Source of the DNA: Stutzerimonas sp. S1 | GTDB taxonomy: Bacteria > Pseudomonadota > Gammaproteobacteria > Pseudomonadales > Pseudomonadaceae | Length of the DNA stretch: 64,000 nt | NCBI RefSeq assembly: GCF_025966695.1 | Contig: NZ_JAOEIY010000008.1 | Coordinates: 62,001 to 126,000 of the forward strand | Direction of reading: 5' to 3' | In this document: piece by piece, positions 45,429 to 55,162 of the stretch | How positions within the stretch are numbered: position 1 is the stretch's first letter | How the letters are laid out: each line of letters opens with the position of its first letter | Made by a program: the position numbers and the translations under genes | Notes under the pieces: generated by a model | What the model was told of the DNA's origin: nothing | Database searches by the model: none | Seen by the model: the letters and a program-made list of their open reading frames with translations, nothing else

Positions 45429-46427
45429 TTACAGGCCTGCCAACAGGCCGACCGAAAGCAATCCCCCGCCGGTCAGCAGAGCGAACAGGCAAAGCGCGAG
45501 TACGAACGGCCTGATGCCCAGCGCGGCCATTTTTTCCAGGCGGGTCTCGTAGCCCAGCGCAGCCATCGCCATAGCTAGCGCTACCTGACCAGCGAGCACC
45601 AACGTCTGATGCAGCGTGACCGGCAGCGTCACCAGGCTGTTGAACAGCACCATCAGCAGGAAACCGAGCGCGAACCAGGGAATCACCAGGCGTCCGGGCT
45701 CATCGTCGCATGCCGTGGTTTGGCGACCCAGCCAGCACTGGCCGACGATCAGCAGAAAGGGCACCAGCAGCATGACTCGCAGCAGTTTGACGATTACCGC
45801 GTTGGCGAGCGCAGCCGGGCCGACCGCATCGCCGGCAGCCACCACCTGTGCCACTTCATGCACGGTAGCGCCGATATAGATGCCGAACAGGCCCTCGTCC
45901 AGGCCGGTCAGCGGGTACAGCAGCGGGTATACCAGCATCGCCAGCGTGCCAAACAGCACCACGGTCGCTACCGCCATGGCGGTGGCTGCCGGCCGCGAGC
46001 GGATGGTTGCCTCCGTCGCCAGAACCGCCGCAGCGCCGCAGATGGCGCTGCCGGCGCAGGTGAGCAGGGTGGTTTCGCGGTCGAGTCCGAGCACCCGGGT
46101 GCCCAGCTGGTAGCCGACCAGCAGGACGGTGCTGACCACCAATAGGTCGAGCAATAGAATGGCCGGTCCCAGCGCGTAGATCTGCTGCAATGTCAGCGAC
46201 AGGCCGAACAGCACGATCCCGCTGCGCAGCAGCCAACGGGTGGCGAACTGCAGGCCCGCTCGGGCGGCTGGCGCAGCCTGCTTGAGACCCGGCAGATTAC
46301 CGGCGGCGAGTCCCAGCAGCAGGGCAAACATCAGCGGGCTGAAGCCGCTCTCACGCAGCCCGGGTGCCAGCGCCAGCCCGTAGCCACCAACGGTGAGAAG
46401 CCCACAGAGAACCAGGCCTTGCCACAT
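45429..46427 (-). CDS. YeiH family putative sulfate/sulfonate exporter
   Basis: A 332-residue inner-membrane protein with about ten helices, including the family blocks LTCAGSAICGAAAVLATE and GIYIGATVHEVAQVVAAG. E. coli YeiH is placed in the UPF0324 family and is adjacent to the LysR gene yeiE, the same arrangement as here. Transport of sulfur anions is suggested in the literature but not settled. Divergent LysR regulator at 46525. Confidence 0.92.
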   Translation of the reverse strand: MWQGLVLCGLLTVGGYGLALAPGLRESGFSPLMFALLLGLAAGNLPGLKQAAPAARAGLQFATRWLLRSGIVLFGLSLTLQQIYALGPAILLLDLLVVSTVLLVGYQLGTRVLGLDRETTLLTCAGSAICGAAAVLATEATIRSRPAATAMAVATVVLFGTLAMLVYPLLYPLTGLDEGLFGIYIGATVHEVAQVVAAGDAVGPAALANAVIVKLLRVMLLVPFLLIVGQCWLGRQTTACDDEPGRLVIPWFALGFLLMVLFNSLVTLPVTLHQTLVLAGQVALAMAMAALGYETRLEKMAALGIRPFVLALCLFALLTGGGLLSVGLLAGL

Positions 46428-46492
46428 GATTACGTCCTTTGCGCTTGTCGATGGCCAAGGCTAGGTGCATCGTAGTCGGCCTGTAAAAATGG

Positions 46493-46506
46493 TTATAACG
46501 ATATAA
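46493..46506. promoter_or_regulatory. Palindrome in the yeiH/LysR divergent promoter
   Basis: TTATA-ACGA-TATAA, a perfect dyad with a four-base centre, lies 18 bases upstream of the LysR gene start and within the promoter region of yeiH. It has the AT-rich dyad look of a LysR operator. Confidence 0.5.
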
Positions 46507-46524
46507 CTGATCGGAAAAACCGTA

Positions 46525-47415
46525 ATGCACCCCGGAATCAGCTTTCGCCAATTGCAGGTTTTTGTCGCCGTAGCGCGTTCCGGTACCGTCGCTGCGGCTG
46601 CGCAGCAACTGAGCCTGTCGCAGTCAGCGACCAGCCAATCGCTGGCTGACCTGGAAAAGCAGCTTGGCCTGCTGCTGTTCCAGCGTCTGGGCAGGCGGCT
46701 GCAGCTCAACGACTTGGGGCGCCGGCTGCTACCGCGCGCCGAACAGCTGCTACATGACCTGGCCGAGTTCGTCGAAGCGGCCCGCGAGCCGCAGGGCGAA
46801 CTGCAGGGCGCGCTGGTTGTGGCGGCCAGCGCGACCATTGGAACCTATCTGCTGCCACCGCTGGTTGGCCGCTTCAGCGAACGGCACCCGGCGACAGACA
46901 TACAGATGCGGCTGCGCAACACCGGCGAAGTGATCACCGATCTGCTCAGTTTCGAAGCCGATCTCGGCCTGATCGAGGGGCAGTGCAGCGATCCGCGGTT
47001 GAAATCCGAGGTCTGGCGGCACGACGAGATGCTCATCGTCTGTGCGCCCGAGCATCCGCTTGCGGCGCGCGGTCGGCTGGATGACGCCGACCTGCAGCGC
47101 GAGTCGTGGATCCTGCGCGAGCCCGGTTCCGGCTCACGTGCGGTGTTCGAGGCCGCCACCTTGCAGCATGCCGAGCGCCTGCGGGTGCGGATGGAGTTGA
47201 ATCAGCACGAGGCGATCAAGCAGGCGCTGCGCGCCGGCTTCGGCCTGGGCTGCCTGTCGCGCCTGAGTGTGGCCGGGGAACTGGCGCGTGGTGAGCTGGT
47301 GGCGCTGGACAGCGACCTGCAGTTGAAGCGTACCTTCTGTCTCGTCTGGCATCCGGAGCGCTACCGCAGCCCGTTGTGGCAGGCATTCAAGGTATTTCTG
47401 CAAGAAGCCACCTGA
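46525..47415 (+). CDS. LysR family regulator (YeiE-like), divergent from yeiH
   Basis: A 296-residue LysR protein with an N-terminal winged helix (FRQLQVFVAVARSGTVAAAAQQLSLSQSATSQSLADLEKQ in pieces, residues ~6-60) and a periplasmic-binding-like sensor domain with the CysB/YeiE-type LQGALVVAASATIGTYLLPP start. It probably controls itself and yeiH through the palindrome at 46493. ATG at 46525. Followed by a terminator. Confidence 0.92.
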   Translation: MHPGISFRQLQVFVAVARSGTVAAAAQQLSLSQSATSQSLADLEKQLGLLLFQRLGRRLQLNDLGRRLLPRAEQLLHDLAEFVEAAREPQGELQGALVVAASATIGTYLLPPLVGRFSERHPATDIQMRLRNTGEVITDLLSFEADLGLIEGQCSDPRLKSEVWRHDEMLIVCAPEHPLAARGRLDDADLQRESWILREPGSGSRAVFEAATLQHAERLRVRMELNQHEAIKQALRAGFGLGCLSRLSVAGELARGELVALDSDLQLKRTFCLVWHPERYRSPLWQAFKVFLQEAT

Positions 47416-47460
47416 CGCGTCTGCCCTGATCGATCTGGGCGTTGCCGTCGGGCCGAAACT

Positions 47461-47487
47461 AAAACACCGGCACGAGGCCGGTGTTTT
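47461..47487. terminator. Bidirectional intrinsic terminator
   Basis: AAAACACCGG and CCGGTGTTTT form a perfect 10-bp stem, with T4/A4 at the base on each strand. It separates the LysR gene and the converging pntB. Confidence 0.9.
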
Positions 47488-47504
47488 GCGTAGAGCGCCA
47501 GTCG

Positions 47505-48941
47505 CTATTCCACGGCCTTGACCATATCCTCGACCACCTTCTTGGCGTCGCCGAAGACCATCATGGTCTTGTCCATGTAGAACAGTTCGTTGTCCAGGCC
47601 CGCATAGCCGCTGGCCATGGAGCGCTTGTTGACGATGACTGTCTTGGCCTTGTAGGCCTCGAGGATCGGCATGCCGGCGATCGGCGACTTCGGGTCGGTC
47701 TTCGCCGCCGGGTTGACCACGTCGTTGGCGCCGAGCACCAGCACCACGTCGGCCTGGCCGAACTCGGAGTTGATGTCCTCCATCTCGAAGACCTGCTCGT
47801 ACGGCACCTCAGCCTCGGCCAGCAGCACGTTCATGTGCCCGGGCATACGGCCGGCGACCGGGTGGATCGCGTACTTCACGGTCACGCCGCGGTGGGCCAG
47901 CTTCTCGGCCAGCTCCATCAGCGCGTGCTGCGCGCGGGCCACCGCCAGGCCGTAGCCGGGGACGATGATCACGGTGTCGGCGTTGGTCAGCAGGAAGGCG
48001 GCGTCGTCGCTGGAACCGGACTTCACGTTGCGTTCCTGCTGCGCGCCGGCCGGGCCGCCGGCATCGGCGTCCGCACCGAAGCCACCGAGGATCACGTTGA
48101 AGAACGAGCGGTTCATCGCCTTGCACATGATGTACGAGAGGATCGCGCCGGAGGAACCGACCAGCGAGCCGGCGATGATCAGCATCGAGTTGTTCAGCGA
48201 GAAGCCGATACCGGCGGCCGCCCAGCCCGAATACGAGTTGAGCATCGACACCACCACCGGCATGTCCGCACCGCCGATGGGGATGATGATCAGCACGCCG
48301 ATGACGAAGGCCAGTGCCACCAGGATGGCGAAGGCGGTCAGGTTGCCGGTGAAGGTGAAGATCAGGCCGAGGCCGATGATCGCCAGGCCGACGGCCAGGT
48401 TGACCATGTGCTGGCCCTTGAACACCACCGGGGCGCCCTGGAACAGGCGGAACTTGTACTTACCCGACAGCTTGCCGAAGGCGATCACCGAACCGGAGAA
48501 GGTGATCGCACCGATGGCCGCACCAAGGAACAGCTCCAGGCGGTTACCGGCCGGAATCGCGTCACCCAGCTGCGCAACGATGCCCAGCGACTGCGGCTCG
48601 ACCACCGCGGCAATGGCGATGAATACCGCGGCCAGGCCGATCATGCTGTGCATGAAGGCGACCAGCTCGGGCATCTTGGTCATCTCGACGCGCTTGGCCA
48701 TGATCGAACCGGCGGTACCGCCGATCAGCAGGCCGACGATCACGTAGCCGATGCCGGCGGTGGCCAGCTCGCTGCCGAGCTTGAAGATCAGGCCGACGGT
48801 GGTGAGCACGGCCAGACCCATGCCGATCATGCCGAACAGGTTGCCGCGGCGTGAGGTGGTGGGGTGGGACAGGCCCTTCAGTGCTTGGATGAAGCACACC
48901 GAGGCGATGAGGTAGAGAACGGTGATGAGGTTCATGCTCAT
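47505..48941 (-). CDS. pntB: NAD(P) transhydrogenase beta subunit
   Basis: Proton-translocating transhydrogenase subunit of 478 residues: nine helices forming half the proton channel, then the soluble NADP(H) domain (about 285-478) with IIVPGYGLAVARAQH. The enzyme uses the proton gradient to make NADPH from NADH. Last gene of pntAA-pntAB-pntB. Confidence 0.97.
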   Translation of the reverse strand: MSMNLITVLYLIASVCFIQALKGLSHPTTSRRGNLFGMIGMGLAVLTTVGLIFKLGSELATAGIGYVIVGLLIGGTAGSIMAKRVEMTKMPELVAFMHSMIGLAAVFIAIAAVVEPQSLGIVAQLGDAIPAGNRLELFLGAAIGAITFSGSVIAFGKLSGKYKFRLFQGAPVVFKGQHMVNLAVGLAIIGLGLIFTFTGNLTAFAILVALAFVIGVLIIIPIGGADMPVVVSMLNSYSGWAAAGIGFSLNNSMLIIAGSLVGSSGAILSYIMCKAMNRSFFNVILGGFGADADAGGPAGAQQERNVKSGSSDDAAFLLTNADTVIIVPGYGLAVARAQHALMELAEKLAHRGVTVKYAIHPVAGRMPGHMNVLLAEAEVPYEQVFEMEDINSEFGQADVVLVLGANDVVNPAAKTDPKSPIAGMPILEAYKAKTVIVNKRSMASGYAGLDNELFYMDKTMMVFGDAKKVVEDMVKAVE

Positions 48942-48944
48942 GGC

Positions 48945-49262
48945 TTACTTGCCCTCTGCCTTGGCCGCGCTGCGGTCCTTCTTCTTGAACATTTCCAGCA
49001 TGCGTCGGGTGACCAGGAAGCCACCGAAGACGTTGACCGCAGCCAGCGCCACGGCCAGGGTGCCCATCGCCTTGCCCAGCGGGGTGACGGTGAGCGCGGC
49101 GGCCAGCATGGCGCCGACGATGACGATCGCCGAGATCGCGTTGGTAACCGCCATCAGCGGGGTGTGCAGGGCCGGGGTGACGTTCCAGACCACGTGGTAG
49201 CCGACGTAGATCGCCAGCACGAAGATGATCAGGTTGTAGATGCCGTCCGAAATCAGATCCAT
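48945..49262 (-). CDS. pntAB: NAD(P) transhydrogenase alpha subunit, membrane part
   Basis: A 105-residue membrane protein with three or four helices ([30 protein letters not shown]). It equals the C-terminal membrane domain of the single-chain PntA of enterics; in pseudomonads PntA is split into two genes, as here. Three bases separate it from pntB. Confidence 0.95.
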   Translation of the reverse strand: MDLISDGIYNLIIFVLAIYVGYHVVWNVTPALHTPLMAVTNAISAIVIVGAMLAAALTVTPLGKAMGTLAVALAAVNVFGGFLVTRRMLEMFKKKDRSAAKAEGK

Positions 49263-49275
49263 GTTCGCGTCTCCC

Positions 49276-50397
49276 TTAACCGTTGGTCCGCACGACCTGG
49301 CCGTCGCGGCACATCAGGCACGCGGCGACGATGTCGTCTTCGAGGTTGAGCTGGAACTGGCCGTCCTTGTCGATGACCAGCTTGAGGAAATCCAGCAGGT
49401 TGCGCGCGTACAGCGCCGAGGCGTCGGCCGGCACCAGCGTCGCCAGGTTGGCGTGACCGACGAGGGTCACGCCGTGGCGCACCACCACCTGATCAATCTC
49501 GGTCAGCGGGCAGTTGCCGCCGTGGCCGGCTGCCAGGTCGACGATCACCGAGCCGGGCTTCATCTGCTCGACGGTGGCTTCCTGCAGCAGCGTCGGCGCC
49601 TTGCGGCCCGGAATCAGCGCGGTGGTGATGACGATGTCCGACTGCAGCGCACGCTCGTGCACCGCCTGCGCCTGACGCGCCATCCACGAGGCCGGCATCG
49701 GCCGCGCATAGCCGCCGACGCCTTCGGCGCATTCGCGCTCCTCGTCGGTCTCCAGCGGCACGTCGATGAACTTGGCGCCGAGCGATTCGATCTGCTCCTT
49801 CACCGCCGGACGCACGTCGGAGGCCTCGACCACCGCGCCCAGGCGCTTAGCCGTAGCGATGGCCTGCAGGCCGGCGACACCGGCCCCGAGGATCAGCACG
49901 CGCGCGGCCTTCACCGTACCGGCGGCGGTCATCAGCATCGGCATGAAGCGCGGGTAGTGATGGGCGCCGAGCAGCACCGCCTTGTAGCCGGCGATGTTGG
50001 CTTGCGACGACAGCACGTCCAGGCTCTGTGCACGGGACGTACGCGGCGCGGCCTCCAGCGCGAAGGCGGTGATGCCGCGGGCAGCCATGCGCGCGATGCA
50101 GTCATTGTCGAACGGGTTGAGCATGCCCAGCAGCACGCTGCCGGACTGCATCTGCGCCAGTTCGGCATCGTCCGGCGCATTGACCTTCAGCACCAGCTCG
50201 GCGGCAAAGGCCGCGGCCGCATCGCCGATGGTTGCACCGACCGCCTCATAGGCGCTGTCCGGCACGCTGGAAAGCAACCCGGCGCCGCTTTGCAGCGTCA
50301 CCCGGTGCCCTTGGCCGATCAGTTTCTTGACGGTTTCCGGGGTCGCGGCGACGCGCGTCTCCCCGGAGTGGGTTTCGAGAGGAACACCGATGTGCAT
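49276..50397 (-). CDS. pntAA: NAD(P) transhydrogenase alpha subunit, NAD-binding part
   Basis: A 373-residue soluble protein binding NAD(H): an alanine-dehydrogenase-like fold with [14 protein letters not shown] at the start and the dinucleotide motif [18 protein letters not shown] near 165. The ATG at 50397 is preceded by AGGAG and begins the family N-terminus MHIGVPLE; the frame runs further to 50580 without homology. First gene of the pnt operon. Confidence 0.96.
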   Translation of the reverse strand: MHIGVPLETHSGETRVAATPETVKKLIGQGHRVTLQSGAGLLSSVPDSAYEAVGATIGDAAAAFAAELVLKVNAPDDAELAQMQSGSVLLGMLNPFDNDCIARMAARGITAFALEAAPRTSRAQSLDVLSSQANIAGYKAVLLGAHHYPRFMPMLMTAAGTVKAARVLILGAGVAGLQAIATAKRLGAVVEASDVRPAVKEQIESLGAKFIDVPLETDEERECAEGVGGYARPMPASWMARQAQAVHERALQSDIVITTALIPGRKAPTLLQEATVEQMKPGSVIVDLAAGHGGNCPLTEIDQVVVRHGVTLVGHANLATLVPADASALYARNLLDFLKLVIDKDGQFQLNLEDDIVAACLMCRDGQVVRTNG

Positions 50398-50925
50398 TGT
50401 TGTTGTTCTCCTGCGTGATCTTGACCAGAGCGCGGTAACCGCTGCCCTGGCGAGCTTTTTCACCCGGCCACTGCTCTGGCGGCCGGGGTTGAAACGGTGG
50501 AACCAGCCCGGTGGCTGTGAAAAAGAGCCGGCTCGGCGCGGCATTCTGCAAGCATGAAAAAAATCAAACAACTGTTTCAATCAAACGATTGTATTTGACG
50601 GAGCAGTCGCAGGATGACCATCGATTCGGCCTTCAGCGCTCCAGCCGGCGAGAGCTTTGGGCTCGCGCCGGTGAAAAGGTTGCGGCATGCCGGAAATCCG
50701 CACGGATCATGAATGACGCGTTATCGATGCGGTATTCGTCGGCGGTGCCGGCCATGTCCGACCTTGGTGTCGGTGTCACCCGTCGGCAGAGGAAATTCGC
50801 GCAATGGTTGAAATGTCATTCAATCCTTGTAGTCCAACCGAATTGGTTGTGCCGACCTATCGGCCTGGAGTGGTTCGAGCGCGGTGACGTCGGGTTGCCG
50901 CGCATCGCCCTGGTGGAGCTGCAAG
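50398..50925. other. Divergent noncoding gap between pntAA and gspE
   Basis: A 528-base stretch with promoters for both operons. Apart from the dyad at 50565-50590 I see no operator or hairpin. The open frame 50511-51143 is a shadow of this gap and gspE. Confidence 0.45.
50565..50578. promoter_or_regulatory. PsrA-like dyad upstream of pntAA
   Basis: CAAAC-AACT-GTTTC fits the pattern (G/C)AAAC-N2-4-GTTT(G/C) recognised by the fatty-acid-responsive TetR protein PsrA. A second related half-dyad (TCAAACGATTG) follows at 50580-50590. Both lie about 170-190 bases upstream of the pntAA start, near a possible -10 (TACAAT on the minus strand). Confidence 0.35.
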
Positions 50926-52440
50926 ATGCCCGAACTGGATGTGAGCGAGATGACCGCGTTGCTGGAACAGCCGGGCTTGCGTCGGCTGCCGTTCGCCTTC
51001 GCGCGCCGTCACGGCGTGTTCCTCGTCGAGCGGGATGGCGCTGCGAGCCTGTGCCTGCGCGAGGATGCCGCGCTGACCGCGGTGCAGGAGGCGCAGCGCA
51101 TTGCCGGCATGCCGCTGGCACTGCAATGGCTGCCGCAAGCTGACTTCGAGCAGGCACTGAGCATGGCCTATCAGCACGATTCCTCGGCGGCGATGCTGAT
51201 GGTCGAAGGGCTGGGCAATGACCTCGACCTGGCCAGCCTGGCCGACCAGATCCAGGAAACCGAGGACCTGCTGGAGCAGGAGGACGACGCGCCGATCATC
51301 CGCCTGATCAACGCCATCCTCGGCGAGGCGATTGCCGAGAACGCCTCGGATATCCATATCGAAACCTTCGAGAAGCGCCTGGTGATCCGCTTCCGCGTCG
51401 ACGGCATCCTTCGTGAAGTGGTGCAGCCCAAGCGTGAGCTGGCGGCGCTGCTGGTCTCGCGGATCAAGGTCATGGCCAAGCTGGACATCGCCGAGAAGCG
51501 CATTCCGCAGGACGGGCGCATTTCCCTGCGCGTCGGCGGCCGCGAGGTCGATATCCGCGTCTCCACCCTGCCTTCGGCCAATGGCGAGCGCGTGGTGCTG
51601 CGCCTGCTGGACAAGCAGGCTGGGCGGCTGACCCTGCGCCATTTGGGCATGAGCGAGCAGGATCGCGAGCAGCTGGAGCAGGCGGTGAAGAAGCCGCACG
51701 GCATCATCCTCGTCACCGGCCCCACCGGCTCGGGCAAGACCACCACGCTGTACGCCGCGCTGACCACACTCAACGACCGCACGCGCAACATCCTCACCGT
51801 CGAGGACCCCATCGAATACCACCTCGAGGGCATCGGCCAGACCCAGGTCAACACCAAGGTCGACATGACCTTCGCCCGCGGCCTGCGCGCCATCCTGCGC
51901 CAGGACCCGGACGTGGTGATGGTCGGCGAGATCCGCGATCAGGAAACTGCCGACATGGCGGTGCAGGCCTCGCTCACTGGCCACCTGGTGCTCTCCACGC
52001 TGCACACCAACAGCGCCATCGGCGCCGTCACCCGTCTGGTGGACATGGGCGTCGAGCCGTTCCTGATTTCCTCGTCGCTGCTCGGCGTGCTGGCCCAGCG
52101 CCTGGTGCGGGTGCTGTGCCACGACTGCAAGCGCCCCTATGTGGCCGATGCCGCCGAATGCGCGCTGTTCGGCGTGACGCCGGACGCGGCGCCGACGCTG
52201 TATCACGCCGAAGGCTGCGAGCACTGCCGTGGGCTCGGTTATCGCGGCCGTACCGGTATCTACGAACTGGTGATATTCGACGACGCCCTGCGCACGATGG
52301 TGCACACCCGCGCCAGCGAGCAGGACATGCTGCGCCACGCCCGCGAACTCGGCCCGAGCATCCGTGACGACGGCCTGCGCAAGGTGCGCGAAGGCGTGAC
52401 CACCATCGAGGAAGTACTGCGGGTGACGCGTGAGGAATGA
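50926..52440 (+). CDS. gspE: Type II secretion ATPase GspE (XcpR)
   Basis: Hexameric cytoplasmic ATPase powering the T2SS pseudopilus. The 504-residue protein has an N-terminal GspE_N domain, Walker [10 protein letters not shown] near 264, Asp box and Walker B ([13 protein letters not shown]), and the tetracysteine zinc motif CHDC ... CEHC (about 397 and 430). The ATG at 50926 has GGAG nine bases upstream. First gene of gspEFGHIJKLM. Confidence 0.96.
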   Translation: MPELDVSEMTALLEQPGLRRLPFAFARRHGVFLVERDGAASLCLREDAALTAVQEAQRIAGMPLALQWLPQADFEQALSMAYQHDSSAAMLMVEGLGNDLDLASLADQIQETEDLLEQEDDAPIIRLINAILGEAIAENASDIHIETFEKRLVIRFRVDGILREVVQPKRELAALLVSRIKVMAKLDIAEKRIPQDGRISLRVGGREVDIRVSTLPSANGERVVLRLLDKQAGRLTLRHLGMSEQDREQLEQAVKKPHGIILVTGPTGSGKTTTLYAALTTLNDRTRNILTVEDPIEYHLEGIGQTQVNTKVDMTFARGLRAILRQDPDVVMVGEIRDQETADMAVQASLTGHLVLSTLHTNSAIGAVTRLVDMGVEPFLISSSLLGVLAQRLVRVLCHDCKRPYVADAAECALFGVTPDAAPTLYHAEGCEHCRGLGYRGRTGIYELVIFDDALRTMVHTRASEQDMLRHARELGPSIRDDGLRKVREGVTTIEEVLRVTREE

Positions 52441-52479
52441 CGTTCAGCGCCGTCCGGCGCGCTGCGGAGAGCAGCGCTG

Positions 52480-53694
52480 ATGGCCGCCTTCGAATATCTC
52501 GCGCTAGATGCGCGTGGCCGCGAGCAGAAGGGCCTGATCGAAGCCGACAGCCCGCGTCAGGCGCGCCAGCTGCTGCGCGACAAGCAGTGGGCGCCGCTGG
52601 AGGTGAAGCAGGCCAAGTCCAAGGAGGATGTCAGTCGCGGCGGTTTCAGCTTCGGTCGTGGCCTGTCGGCGCGCGATCTGGCGCTGGTCACCCGCCAGCT
52701 GGCGACGCTGGTGCAGGCGGCACTGCCGATCGAGGAAGCCCTGCGCGCGGCGGCGGCGCAGTCCACCTCGGCGAAGATCAAGTCGATGCTGCTGGCCGTG
52801 CGCGCGCGGGTGATGGAAGGCCACAGCCTGGCCGCGGCGCTGCGCGAGTATCCGTCGGCCTTTCCCGAGCTCTATCGCGCCACCGTGGCGGCCGGCGAGC
52901 ACGCCGGCCATCTCGGGCTGGTGCTCGACCAGCTGGCCGACTACACCGACCAGCGTCAGCAGTCGCGGCAGAAGATCCAGCTGGCGCTGCTCTATCCGGT
53001 GATCCTGATGGTCGCCTCGCTGGCCATCGTCGTGCTGCTGCTCGGCTACGTGGTGCCGGACGTGGTCAAGGTGTTCGTCAACACCGGCCAGGAGCTGCCG
53101 GTGCTGACCCGCGGGCTGATCGCCACCAGCGACGTGGTGAAGAACTGGGGCTGGCTGATCGTGCTCGGCATTACCGCGTTCGTGCTGGCCATGCGTGCGG
53201 CGCTGCACGATCCGGCGCTGCGCCAGCGCTGGCATGCGTTCATCCTGCGGATACCGTTGATCGGTCGGTTGAGCCGGGCGACCAACACGGCGCGTTTCGC
53301 CTCGACCCTGGCGATCCTCACACGCAGCGGCGTGCCGCTGGTGGAGGCGCTGTCCATCGCCGCCGCGGTGATCGCCAACCTGCGCATCCGCGAGCGGGTG
53401 GTCGAAGCGGCGCAGAAGGTCCGCGAAGGCAGCAGTCTGACCCGCGCGCTGGAGGCCACCGGCGAATTCCCGCCGATGATGCTGCACATGATCGCCAGCG
53501 GCGAGAAATCCGGTGAACTGGATCAGATGCTGGCGCGCACCGCGCGCAATCAGGAGAACGACCTCGCCGCCCAGGTGTCTCTGCTGGTCGGCCTGTTCGA
53601 ACCGTTCATGCTGGTGTTCATGGGCGCGGTGGTGCTGGTCATCGTGCTGGCGATCCTGATGCCGATCCTTTCTCTCAACCAACTGGTGGGGTAA
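52480..53694 (+). CDS. gspF: Type II secretion inner-membrane platform protein GspF (XcpS)
   Basis: A 404-residue platform protein with two cytoplasmic T2SSF domains (about 70-190 and 275-395) and three membrane helices. ATG at 52480. It transmits GspE motion to the pseudopilus. The next gene begins five bases on. Confidence 0.96.
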   Translation: MAAFEYLALDARGREQKGLIEADSPRQARQLLRDKQWAPLEVKQAKSKEDVSRGGFSFGRGLSARDLALVTRQLATLVQAALPIEEALRAAAAQSTSAKIKSMLLAVRARVMEGHSLAAALREYPSAFPELYRATVAAGEHAGHLGLVLDQLADYTDQRQQSRQKIQLALLYPVILMVASLAIVVLLLGYVVPDVVKVFVNTGQELPVLTRGLIATSDVVKNWGWLIVLGITAFVLAMRAALHDPALRQRWHAFILRIPLIGRLSRATNTARFASTLAILTRSGVPLVEALSIAAAVIANLRIRERVVEAAQKVREGSSLTRALEATGEFPPMMLHMIASGEKSGELDQMLARTARNQENDLAAQVSLLVGLFEPFMLVFMGAVVLVIVLAILMPILSLNQLVG

Positions 53695-53699
53695 CGACA

Positions 53700-54134
53700 A
53701 TGAAGTTGCAACGACGCACGCAAGGGGGCTTCACCCTCATCGAGATCATGGTGGTGGTGGTCATCCTCGGCATCCTCGCCGCGCTGGTGGTGCCACAGGT
53801 GATGAGCCGCCCCGAGCAGGCCAAGGTCACCGTGGCCAAGGGCGACATCAAGGCCGTCGCCGCCGCGCTGGACATGTACAAGCTGGACAACTTCGCCTAT
53901 CCGAGCACCCAGCAGGGGCTGGAAGCGCTGGTGAACAAGCCCAGCGGCAACCCACAGCCGAAGAACTGGAACCGCGACGGCTACCTCAAGCGCCTGCCCA
54001 AGGACCCATGGGGCAACGAATACCAGTACCTGTCGCCGGGCACCCGCGGCCAGTTCGACCTGTACTCCTTCGGCGCCGACGGCAAGCCCGGCGGCTCGGA
54101 CCTCAACGCGGACATCGGCAACTGGGACCTCTGA
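53700..54134 (+). CDS. gspG: Major pseudopilin GspG (XcpT)
   Basis: A 144-residue pseudopilin with a ten-residue leader (MKLQRRTQGG), then FTLIEIMVVVVILGILAALVVP with the required Glu5. The C-terminal globular domain has the calcium-site region ... GGSDLNADIGNWD typical of GspG. It polymerises into the secretion piston. Confidence 0.97.
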   Translation: MKLQRRTQGGFTLIEIMVVVVILGILAALVVPQVMSRPEQAKVTVAKGDIKAVAAALDMYKLDNFAYPSTQQGLEALVNKPSGNPQPKNWNRDGYLKRLPKDPWGNEYQYLSPGTRGQFDLYSFGADGKPGGSDLNADIGNWDL

Positions 54135-54137
54135 CTG

Positions 54138-54731
54138 ATGCGCCGGCGCGCCCGCGCCTTCACCCTCATCGAACTGCTGGTGGTCATCGTCCTGTTGGGC
54201 ATCCTGGTCAGCCTGGCGGTGCTCACCACCGGCAGTTCGAGCACCTCGCGCGAGCTGCGTGACGAGGCCCGGCGGATCGCCGCGCTGATCGGCGTGCTCA
54301 GCGACGAGGCGGTGCTCGACAGCCGCGAATACGGCCTGCTGGTCAACCGCGAGAGCTACCGCGTGCTGCGTTACGACGAGGCCGACGCGCGCTGGCGTGA
54401 GGTCGAACGGCGCAAGGTGCACCGGCTGCCGGAGTGGATGCGCCTGGAGCTGGAACTGGATGGCACGCCGCTCGAGCTGGTGGCGCCGGTCAGGAAGGCG
54501 GACGACCGCGCCGGGCTGAGCGATGCCGACAGCCGCGGGCGCAGCGGCGAGCGCAGCCGCGCACGCAACAACGGCCCGCGGCTGGAACCGCAGCTGCTGA
54601 TCCTCTCCAGTGGTGAACTGTCGCCGTTCAGCCTGCGCCTGTCCGAGCGCAAGGCCGACGGCAGCACCTGGCTGATCGCCAGCGACGGCCTGCGCCTGCC
54701 GCAGGCCGAACTGCTCGAGCACAGGCGATGA
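54138..54731 (+). CDS. gspH: Minor pseudopilin GspH (XcpU)
   Basis: A 197-residue minor pseudopilin. Its leader MRRRARA precedes FTLIELLVVIVLLG, so the residue before the cleavage site is Ala instead of the usual Gly. It overlaps gspI by four bases. Confidence 0.93.
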   Translation: MRRRARAFTLIELLVVIVLLGILVSLAVLTTGSSSTSRELRDEARRIAALIGVLSDEAVLDSREYGLLVNRESYRVLRYDEADARWREVERRKVHRLPEWMRLELELDGTPLELVAPVRKADDRAGLSDADSRGRSGERSRARNNGPRLEPQLLILSSGELSPFSLRLSERKADGSTWLIASDGLRLPQAELLEHRR

Positions 54732-55162
54732 GTGCGTCGATGGCCAGGGCCGGCCGCGGCTTCACCCTGCTCGAAGTGCTGGTGGCGCTGGCGATCTTCG
54801 CCACCGTCGCCGCCGTGGTGCTCACCGCCGCCGGGCGCAGCCTGAGCAATGCCGGGCGGCTGGAAGAACTGACCCTGGCCGGCTGGATCGCCGACAACCG
54901 CCTCACCGAACTGCAGCTGCAGCCGAGCACGCCGGCGCCCGGCCGCGAGACGCGCGACCTCGAATACGCCGGCCGCCAGTGGCAAACCCTCAGCGAGATC
55001 GAGGCCAGCAGCGACCCCGGCCTGCTGCGCGTCACCGTCTGGGTCGCGCTGGACGAGCGTCGCGCGCGCAACCGGCCGCTGCCCGAGCGTGCGGTGACCA
55101 GCCTCAGCGGCTTCATCGCGGTGCGCCAGGCCGGCAGCGGCCAGCCGGGGCTGGCGCAATGA
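54728..55162 (+). CDS. gspI: Minor pseudopilin GspI (XcpV)
   Basis: A 144-residue pseudopilin with leader ending ARAGRG, then FTLLEVLVALAIF. It belongs to the tip complex with GspJ and GspK. Start and stop overlap both neighbours by four bases. Confidence 0.94.
   Translation: MSASMARAGRGFTLLEVLVALAIFATVAAVVLTAAGRSLSNAGRLEELTLAGWIADNRLTELQLQPSTPAPGRETRDLEYAGRQWQTLSEIEASSDPGLLRVTVWVALDERRARNRPLPERAVTSLSGFIAVRQAGSGQPGLAQ

Noticed and set aside
53550..54722. Long minus-strand frame opposite gspF, gspG and gspH
   Set aside because: Antisense shadow; all three genes on the plus strand have intact family motifs and tight overlaps.
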